From: Dama dama
Lineage: Eukaryota > Chordata > Mammalia > Artiodactyla > Cervidae
Direction of reading: 5' to 3'
DNA: 64,000 bases
Assembly: GCF_033118175.1 (NCBI RefSeq)
Contig: NC_083714.1
Location: 10,106,001 to 10,170,000 of the forward strand
Below are positions 57,001-64,000 of this stretch, piece after piece (position 1 is the first letter of the stretch; every line of letters starts with the position of its first letter). The position numbers were made by a program, and so were the translations under genes. The notes below the pieces were generated by a model that saw nothing but the letters and a program-made list of their open reading frames with translations, ran no database searches and was not told where the DNA came from.

Positions 57001-57465
57001 AGTTGATCTATCTATAGTTGTGAGTGGGGTATTAAAGTCTCCCACTATTATTGTGTTACTATTAATTTCCTCTTTCATACTCGTTAGTGTTTGCCGTACA
57101 TATTATGGTGCTCCTATGTTGGATGCATATATATTTATAAATGTTATATCCTCTTCTTGGATTGATCCTTTGATCATTATGTAGTGTCCTTCTTTGTCTC
57201 TTTTCACATCCTTTATTTGAAAGTCTATTTTATCTGATATAAGTATTGCGACTCCTGCTTTCTTTTGGTCTCTGTTTGCGTGAAATATTTTTTTCCAGCC
57301 CTTCACTTTTAGTCTGTATGTGTCTCTTGTTTTTAGGTGTGTCTCTTGTAGACAGCATATATAGGGGTCTTGTTTTTGTATCCATTCAGCCAATCTTTGT
57401 CTTTTGGTTGGAGCATTCAACCCATTTACATTTAAGGTAATTGATAGGTGTGGTCCCGTTGCCAT
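54022..57465 (-). pseudogene. L1 ORF2, better-preserved copy
   Basis: Endonuclease start LSITLNVNGLNAPTKRQ with the intact LQETH motif (57,103-57,465), SDHSAVRLDLNY (56,671-57,078), then a 360-codon piece (55,576-56,658) with NKSPGPDSFTAEFY, NYRPISLMN and IDAEKAFDKI. Next is RT motif B GTRQECLLSPLLFN (usual QGC reads QEC) and the catalytic box, which reads LLADDTILY rather than FADD (54,899-55,525). Stops separate the pieces and the C-terminus is truncated at 54,022. Both aspartates of the box survive but the protein cannot be made whole. Confidence 0.85.
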
Positions 57466-57516
57466 TTACTTTGTTGTTTTGGGTTCACGTTTATACAACC
57501 TTTCTGCATTTCCTGT

Positions 57517-57915
57517 CTAGAGATCCTTTAGCATTTGTTGAAGAGCTGGTTTGGTGGTGCTGAATTCTCTCAGCTTTTGCTTGTCTGTAAAGCTTTTGAA
57601 TTCTCCTTCATATCTGAATGAGATCCTTGCTGGATACAGTAATCTAGGTTGTAGGTTATTCTCTTTCATTACCTTAAGTATGTCCTGCCAGTCCCTTCTG
57701 GCCTGGAGAGTTTCTATTGATAGATCAGCTGTTATCCTTATGGGAATCCCTTTGTGTGTTATTTGTTGTTTCTCCCTTGCAGCTTTTAGTATTTGTTCTT
57801 TGTGTTTGATCTTTGTTAATTTGATTAATATGTGTCTTGGGGTGTTTTGCCTTGGGTTTATCCTGTTTGGGACTCTCTGGGTTTCTTGGACTTGGGTGGC
57901 TATTTCCTTCCCCAT
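57517..57915 (-). pseudogene. L1 ORF1 C-terminal domain remnant
   Basis: 132 open codons of the ORF1p RNA-binding C-terminus: RVPNRINPRQNTPRHILIKL, then ETLQARRDWQDILKVM and LLYPARISFRYEGEFKSF. It is the same region as at 44,880-45,150 but intact. The N-terminal half lies beyond the 57,926 break and is absent. Confidence 0.85.
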
Positions 57916-57926
57916 TTTCAGGTTGA

Positions 57927-58241
57927 GATCTTAATGAGAAGGATCCATCTCTTCTTAGATGTAACATCTCAAGGTACCACACCAGGCTTCTCACGCCTTA
58001 CTTCCTTGTTTCCGTTCTGGAGAAGCCTAAGACTTACCCAAAGAGTTTTGTAGAGTTTCTTCCTAATGCCTGTCAAATATATGAATGGAAGAATAGATGG
58101 CTGCACAGTGTGTCATAGATGTGATAAGAATTTAAGGATCTTTATCCATGAGTGTAGAACTCCTCAGGGAGATGACTGAACCTGTGTCTTGGGTGGTTGA
58201 GAGGATATAGCTCATCAGGACTCTGCAGCTGAGACTGCAAG
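57927..58241. other. No gene recognised
   Basis: Spacer from the L1 break to the CTG-rich SINE. Text such as CTCATCAGGACTCTGCAGCTGAG is unassigned. Confidence 0.35.
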
Positions 58242-58372
58242 ATGCTGCTGCTGCTGCTGCTGTTGCTGCTGCTAAGTCACTTTAGTCGTGTCCGACTCTG
58301 TGCGACCCCATAGACGGCAGCCCACCAAGCTCCTCTCTCCACAGGATTCTCTGGGCAAGAATACTGGAGTGG
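58242..58372 (-). mobile_element. Bov-A half-element with CTG tract
   Basis: Single antisense Bov-A unit (TTTAGTCGTGTCCGACTCTGTGCGACC...) preceded by (CTG)6, TTG and (CTG)3 at 58,243-58,273. GACTGCAAGATG before and GGCTGCAAGGTG after may be the target duplication. Confidence 0.88.
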
Positions 58373-58676
58373 AGGCTGCAAGGTGGGAGCCCTCAATTTC
58401 AGAGCTCAGCAGCAGATTTAGTCAGACTGCCATACCTTACGTCCTGGAGTGGTCCGTCCCTGACCTGAGCAAGTGAGTGCAGACAGGCTTGCCTTCCATC
58501 TGGAGACAGGGACTACTGTCTGCTCAGAAGCACGTTGTGGTCTAGCTGTGTGCCATTTAGAAAGACTTGGGAATGAGCAGATCCAGCTCCTCTCTAATCC
58601 TGAACTCAACATACATCACAGAGATATTCTCAACCTCTTTCCAGGGATACACACTGTCACTGGGAGCCCCCAGAGT

Positions 58677-58726
<50 letters not shown>

Positions 58727-59254
58727 CTGGAGCTTACAAGCAGGCAGTAGCATTAGGAGAACCTGTAGGCTTATGTGACTGTCACTCATTGTTAGGCTTC
58801 CTGTGTAACTAGAACCATTTACAGTAAAAAAAAAAAAAAAAAAATGACAGTTATGACTGACAGAGTCTTGTATAGGAGGAAAGCTTTTATTTTCAATAAC
58901 CTTGATATGCAGGTAAAAATGATGGCAATAGATTTTCCATTCATCACATCAGAAAGCATAACAACAAACTATGGAGTATTTCCAGTGGGTCAGCATGAAG
59001 GGAAGCCTACACGTTATGATACAGCTGGTGGGGCCCTCAATCAGTACGTCTTTCCAGGTTGATTTGTCAGTGTCCATTAAAGAGTCTGTGCACTTCCTGT
59101 CTTTCTGTATTTGGGGACTGCTCCTTCAAGTATTAATTCTCAACAGGAGAATTGTCCCTCTATTATAGAGTGCATATTCCTTATGACATATAGGTGTCTG
59201 GGGACTCTGCTTTCAAAAATACCTATAATAGTTTAAACATAGTCCCTTGTTTCT
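58373..59254. other. No gene recognised; contains CA24 and poly-A
   Basis: (CA)24 at 58,678-58,725 and A18 near 58,827-58,844 (perhaps the tail of an unrecognised retrosequence). Small frames only. Confidence 0.45.
58678..58725. repeat. (CA)24 microsatellite
   Basis: Perfect CA dinucleotide run, the longest in the window, expected to vary in length between individuals. Confidence 0.97.
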
Positions 59255-59425
59255 TTGCTTTAGCTTTACTGAGGTATAATTGATATGCCAAAAAATTACA
59301 CATGCTTAACATATATATATTCTTGAATTTGAACCTGTGCATAAACTCATAATAAACACCAAACCAAAGTCCTAAATATATACATCACCTCCAAAATTTT
59401 GCCTGTGTTCTTTTCACACTCCCCA
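59255..59425 (-). mobile_element. Old L1M 3' fragment, antisense
   Basis: CTTTACTGAGGTATAATTGATATGCC and CAAAGTCCTAAATATATACATCACC match the antisense L1M 3' UTR, as at 7,085. Confidence 0.65.
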
Positions 59426-61010
59426 GATTTTACAGAATACGAAATTGAGGTCTAATCAGGTTTACTGACTTGGAAAAATATAGGCACACCTGGCATCCTG
59501 GAATCAGAAATGAAGAGGCAGATTACAGAAGTGGCACAGGTCAGCAGGAAAGCAAAATTTACTTGATTTTGGCCTGATGTGTGGCTGAGACTCATGCAGT
59601 CTGTGTGTGGACATGTAAGGTACTAGTCTCTGCTCTTCTTAGTAGCAGGATGACCCCCAGCCAGGTTACCTAATCTCTGTATATCATCACTTCACCAGCT
59701 ACAAAATGGTGTAGAAATCATATTCTCTGCCTCCCCAGAATGTTTTGGAAAATACATGAGATTAAAAATGGTACACATTCAGGAAAGCTGAGTTCTTTGT
59801 CATTTCCTGAGGTCAAGGATCCTGCTTTTTGCAAATTTTAAGTTCCAATCATCCTATGACCATGCATAAATGGTCATTCAATTACAAAACAGTATGAGGA
59901 CTTACTGAGTTCATCTGATATAGAGTGTGATAAGAGCTGAAGATTGGAAAGTAATTATTTGGAAATCACTGCTTCTTCCTTCTCAACTAAGGTCTCAAAA
60001 GGAAAGGCTCTTTCCTAAATGGGATCTCATTTACCTCTATATCTATCTCATAGATTTTATCTGGAAAACAGCCAGCATAGGGGAAATGACTTACCCAAAG
60101 GTGGATGATGTACCTGGTGCCAGTATCCTACTGCAGTGTTCCTTTGCAAACCTCTTTCTGGATAATGTTGCATATATTATTCTGGAGAAATTAACACAGA
60201 AGGTAAAAAGTGGAATGGGAAAGTATACACAATAAAGTGACATGGGGTGATGGTTTTGGTGGTTTCTTTCTCAAACCATATGGAGCTGGTCCAGTGATTG
60301 TTTCCTTCTTCCTAAATTAATTGACAAGTTACGCCAACGAAGAGATAGGACACAGAAGTTAATACATAATGGAAACTTATACATTTCTCTTCTGCTTAAT
60401 CTTTCCAATTGTCATCATAGAGTAATGCTATTTGGATTATGTCAAGGGACACTCCTATAAAGGAAAGATGGGTATGGGATAAGAGGGAAACTAACATCTA
60501 TTTGGTGTCCTATGTACAATATGCTGTGTATGACACCTTATATATTTTCTTCTTTTGCTCCTCAGAACAACTGTTTCCATTTTATAAATTAGAAAATGCA
60601 GACTCAGAAATGTTATATAATTTCTAAGAATTATATAATTTCTAAGAATATTATATAATTTCTAAGAATTATGTAAAATATCCTACCATAACTGTAGAGA
60701 TCAGAGAAATACTAATCCTGAGGTAGTGCCCTCCTCATGTAAAACACTGCATCCTTTTTACTTTGTGGCGAGTCAGAGCTTAGGGTTAAGTGTTTTGAAC
60801 TGAGTATTTTTTCCTTGACAATCATGCATGTATGGATGGCCACTAATACTTTTCTTTCTCCAGGTGGACACTTTCAATGAGTGTAAGCATCTAGATCTCA
60901 GAAGAGAGATCTTCTAGGACATGGATTTTCACTAAAGTGTCTGGCAAATAATATTCACCCAATAAAAATGCGTTGAAATCACAAGTCCATGCATCAGTGA
61001 ATGCATGGAG
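59426..61010. other. MIR-like scraps; otherwise nothing
   Basis: MIR-like text at 59,650-59,800 (CAGGTTACCTAATCTCTGTATATCATCAC...CTACAAAATGG), 60,010-60,130 and 60,505-60,620 (CCTCAGAACAACTG...TTTTATAAATTAGAAAATGCAGACTCAGA). A tandem repeat of TTATATAATTTCTAAGAA, three copies, spans 60,613-60,670. No gene seen. Confidence 0.5.
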
Positions 61011-61014
61011 AGCT

Positions 61015-61560
61015 CCTATGACAAAATACCAAAATGGACAAAATGTGTAAACAGTTCACAGATGAAGAAATTAAAATGGCCAATAATCACAAAAATATGT
61101 TCTAACTCACTAATAATTTAAGGAATGCTAGTGAAAGCACCTAAATATCCTTTCATTATCTATCATCTGACAAATACGAAATATACAAAAAACAAAAACC
61201 AACAAAAATTCACAAACATTTGAAAACTGGCTTGTATGTATGGGGGGGTGGGTTGGGGAGGCTCAACTTCAGCATAAGTCAAGGAAACAGAACACAATCA
61301 GAAATAAATGTAAATATTATGAACAAAAGTTTAGAGGTAGGTAAGAAATGAGCATGCTCTGACACCTTATGACAGAATTTATTGAAATCAAGCCCCAGGG
61401 AAGATGGCAGGGAAATTTTTACATATGTACAAAAGTAAGCTGGTAAGAGGATATTTGCTGCAGGATTGCATGAAATAGGGAAGGAAAATGGAAATATAGG
61501 AAGCTGTCTAAATGTCCATAACTATGTGAGTAAAGGCTGACAAAACCATTTATACTTCTC
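61015..61560 (+). mobile_element. Old L1M fragment
   Basis: CAGTTCACAGATGAAGAAATTAAAATGGCCAATAATCAC and ATAGGAAGCTGTCTAAATGTCCATAACTATG are diverged sense L1 ORF2-end phrases. Non-coding. Confidence 0.6.
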
Positions 61561-61564
61561 TATG

Positions 61565-62276
61565 GGGCAGGACCATGATGGCTACTCCATTTCTTCTAAG
61601 GGATTCCTGTCCACAGTAGTAGATATAATGGTCATCTGAGTTAAATTCACCCATTCCAGTCCATTTTAGTTTGCTGATTCCTAGAATGACAACGTTTACT
61701 CTTGCTGTCTCCTGTTTGACCACTTCCAATTTGCCTTGATTCATGGACCTAACATTCCAGGTTCCTATGCAATATTGCCCTTTACAGCATCTGACCTTGC
61801 TTCTATCACCAGTCGCATCCACAACTGGGTATTGTTTTTGCTTTGGTGACATCCCTTCATTCTTTCTGGAGTTATTTCTCCACTGATCTCCAGTAGCATA
61901 TTGGGCACCTACCAACCTGGGGAGTTCCTCTTTCAGTATCGTATCTTTTTGCCTTTTCATACTGTTCATGGGGTTCTCAAGGCAAGATACTGAAGTGGTT
62001 TGCCATTCCCTTCTCCAGTGGACCACATTCTGTCAGACCTCTCCACCATGACCCGACCGTCTTGGGTGGCCCCACGGCATGGCTTAGTTTCATTGAGTTA
62101 GACAAGGCTGTGGTCCATGTGATGAGATTGGCTAGTTTTCTGTGATTATGGATTCAGTGTGTCTGCCCTCTGATGCCCTTTCACAACACCTACACTTTTA
62201 CTTGGGTTTCTCTTACCTTGGACGTGGGGTATCTCTTCACAGCTGCTCCAGCAAAGTGCAGCCACTGCTCCTTATC
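61565..62276 (-). mobile_element. BovB 5' segment, inverted (5' inversion)
   Basis: Minus-strand text of BovB from its 5' region down to the endonuclease. The 158-codon frame 61,550-62,026 includes the QYCIGTWNVRSMNQGKLEVV block, with the endonuclease N-terminal residues, and GISKLKWTGMGEFNSDDHYIYY. It ends at the segment AGAAATGGAGTAGCCATCATGG, which is exactly where the plus-strand part restarts at 62,277. This is the arrangement expected for twin priming. Confidence 0.88.
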
Positions 62277-62870
62277 CTTAGAAGAAATGGGGTGGCCATC
62301 ATGGTCAACGAAAGAGTCCAACATTCAGTACTTGGATGCAATCTCAAAAACGGCAGAATGATCTCTGTTCATTTCCAAGGCAAACCATTCAATACCATGG
62401 TAATCCAAGCCTATGACCCAGTAATGTTGAAGAAGCTGAAGTTGAACGGTTCTATGAAGACCTACAAGACCTTTTAGAACTAACACCCAAAAAGGATGTC
62501 CTTTTCATTATAGGGGACTGGAATGCAAAAGTAGGAAGTCAAGAAACACCTGGAGTAACAGGAAAATTTGGCCTTGGAGTACGGAACGAAGCAGGGCAAA
62601 GGCTAATAGAGTTTTGCCAAGAGAACACACTGGTCAAAGCAAACACCCTCTTCCAACAACACAAGAGAAGGCTCTACACATGGACATCACCAGATGGTCA
62701 ACACCGAAATCAGATTGTTTATATTCTTTGCAGACAAAGATGAAGAAGCTGTATACAGTCAGCAAAAACAAGACCAGGAGCTGACTGTGGCTCAGATCAT
62801 GAACTCCTTATTGCCAAATTCAGACTTAAATTGAAGAAAGTAGGGAAAACCACTAGACCATTCAGGTATG

Positions 62871-63145
62871 CTACTGCTGTTGCTAAGTCACTTCAGTCAT
62901 GTCTGACTCTGTGCGACCCCATAGATGGCAGCCCAGGAGGCTCCCCCGTCTCTGGGATTCTCCAGGCAAGAACACTGGAGTGGGTTGCCATTTCCTTCTC
63001 CAATGAATGAACGTGAAAAGTGAAAGTGAAGTCGCTCAGTCGTGTGCGACTCTTAGTGACCCCATGGACTGCAGCCTACCAGGCTCCTCCATCCATGGGA
63101 TTTTCCAGTCAAGAGTACTGGAGTGGGTTGCCATTGCCTTCTCCG
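62871..63145 (-). mobile_element. Bov-A2 SINE with perfect 11-bp TSD
   Basis: 275 bp, same length and layout as the copy at 10,015-10,289. ATTCAGGTATG at 62,860-62,870 and 63,146-63,156 is a perfect target duplication within BovB. It must be younger than its host BovB. Confidence 0.96.
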
Positions 63146-63950
63146 ATTCAGGTATGACCTAAATCAAATCCCTTATGAATATACAGTGGAAGTGAGAAAT
63201 AGGATTAAGGAACTATATCTGATAGACAGAGTGCCTGATGAACTATGGACGGAGGTTCTTGACATTGTACAGGAGACAGGGATTAAGAGCATCCCCATGG
63301 AAAAGAAAGGCAAAACAGCAAAATGGCTGTCTGAGGAGGCCTTACAGATAGCTGTGAAAAGAAAAGAAGCAAAAAGCAAAGGAGAAAAGGAAAGATATTC
63401 CCATTTGAATGCAGAGTTCCAAACAATAACAAGGAGAGATAAGAAAGCCTTCCTCAGTGATCAATGTAAAGAAATAGAGGAAAACAACAGAATGGGAAAG
63501 ACTAGAGATCTCTTCAAGAAAATTAGAGATAACAAGGGAACATTTCATGCAAAGATGGGTTCGATAAAGGACAGAAATGGTAGGGACCTAACAGAATCAG
63601 AAGATATTAAGAAGAGGTGGCAAGAATACAGAGAAGAACTGTACAAAAAAGATCTTCACGACCCAGATAATCACAATGGTGTGATCACTGACCTAGAGCC
63701 GGACATCCTGGAATGTGAAGTCAAGTGGGCCTTAGGAAGCATCACTACGAACAAAGCTAGTGGAGGTGATGGATTTCCAGTTGAGCTATTTCAAATCCTG
63801 AAAGATGATGCTGTGAAAGTGCCAGCAAATTTGGAAAATGCAGCAGTGGCCACAGGACTGGAAAAGGTCAGTTTTCATTTCTATCCCAAAGAAAGGCAAT
63901 CCCAAAGAATGCTCAAACTACCGCACAATTGTACTCATCTCACACGCTAG
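63123..63950 (+). pseudogene. BovB linker/RT remnant, 275 codons
   Basis: Open from the Bov-A2 edge through RFRYDLNQIPYEYTVEVR, the charged linker (RIKELYLIDRVPDELWTEV, YSHLNAEFQTITRRDKKAF), into early RT (LEPDILECEVKWALGSITTN). This is the frame copies A and B have lost. It then shifts after VPANLENAAV, where a deletion removes the LHSICQQIW text. The first few residues come from the SINE and are not native. Confidence 0.82.
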
Positions 63951-64000
63951 TAAAGTAATGCTCAAAATTCTCCAAGCCAGGCTTCAACAATACATGAACC

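Larger units (their letters stand above)
54022..57926 (-). mobile_element. Bovine L1 LINE lacking both ends
   Basis: About 3.9 kb minus-strand L1. It starts inside the C-terminal ORF2 (TGCATTCCCACCAACAGTG), so about 0.73 kb of 3' sequence present in the 40.5 kb copy is absent, including the tail. It ends in ORF1 at 57,926. L1s normally lose 5' sequence, so loss of the 3' end points to later deletion or recombination with the old L1M it abuts. Otherwise close to the 40.5-48 kb copy, and less broken. Confidence 0.9.
62277..64000 (+). mobile_element. BovB LINE main segment, runs off the window
   Basis: Plus-strand BovB from AGAAGAAATGGGGTGGCCATCATGG through the endonuclease (VNERVQHSVLGCN, GDWNAKVGSQETPG region), linker and early RT. 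It continues past 64,000. A Bov-A2 interrupts it at 62,871-63,145. It has the undamaged GACCCAGATAA near 63,660, unlike copies A and B. Coding is broken by indels. Confidence 0.93.

Overview
The window is nuclear DNA of a ruminant, almost certainly a bovid. It is packed with BovB (RTE) LINEs, bovine-type L1 LINEs and the pecoran SINE families Bov-tA, Bov-A2 and CHR-like. BovB alone is not diagnostic, but Bov-tA plus Bov-A2 plus bovine-type L1 is. Species and chromosome cannot be told from the sequence. I find no intact host protein-coding gene, no rRNA or functional tRNA gene, and nothing bacterial. Family names are from memory of consensus features, not from a database search.

Layout: 1-7 kb holds old L1 remnants, SINEs, a MIR and a 5'-truncated BovB (4.16-6.44 kb). 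7-13 kb has an old antisense L1, an MLT2-like LTR and a BovB scrap with a Bov-A2 inserted. 13.2-14.4 kb is one arm of an old duplicated block; the other arm is 27.7-31.7 kb, split by a nested L1 pair. 14.4-19.75 kb is a tandem array of nine units of about 280 bp, itself split by a 2.7 kb minus-strand BovB. 21.7-27.7 kb is a pile of BovB fragments in alternating orientation with a 61-bp-arm palindrome. 31.7-36.45 kb is an MLT1-like LTR split by a processed RNF168 pseudogene. 36.8-37.35 kb is a Bov-A cluster. 40.54-47.96 kb is a minus-strand L1 with its 5'UTR. 51-53 kb holds more old L1. 54.0-57.9 kb is a second minus-strand L1 lacking its 3' end. 61.57-64 kb is a BovB with an inverted 5' segment, running off the window.

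The most interesting object is the array. Read on the minus strand, most units carry a CCAAT box, an ATTTGCAT octamer and often a TATA box, with the CCAAT-to-octamer spacing identical in seven of nine units. That order resembles replication-dependent histone H2B promoters, but no histone coding sequence or histone 3' stem-loop was seen. Units fall into types A-B-C-D that repeat in order, a higher-order structure of about 1.1 kb. Next in interest are two BovB copies sharing the same one-base ORF-breaking deletion, the BovB palindrome, the 5'-inverted BovB, and the RNF168 pseudogene dated relative to its neighbours by nesting.

Nothing here forms an operon-like or pathway-like set. The relationships are those of successive insertions: old mammalian L1, MIR and MLT elements at the bottom, then the array, duplicated block and pseudogene, then BovB, L1 and SINE insertions, several with recognisable target-site duplications.
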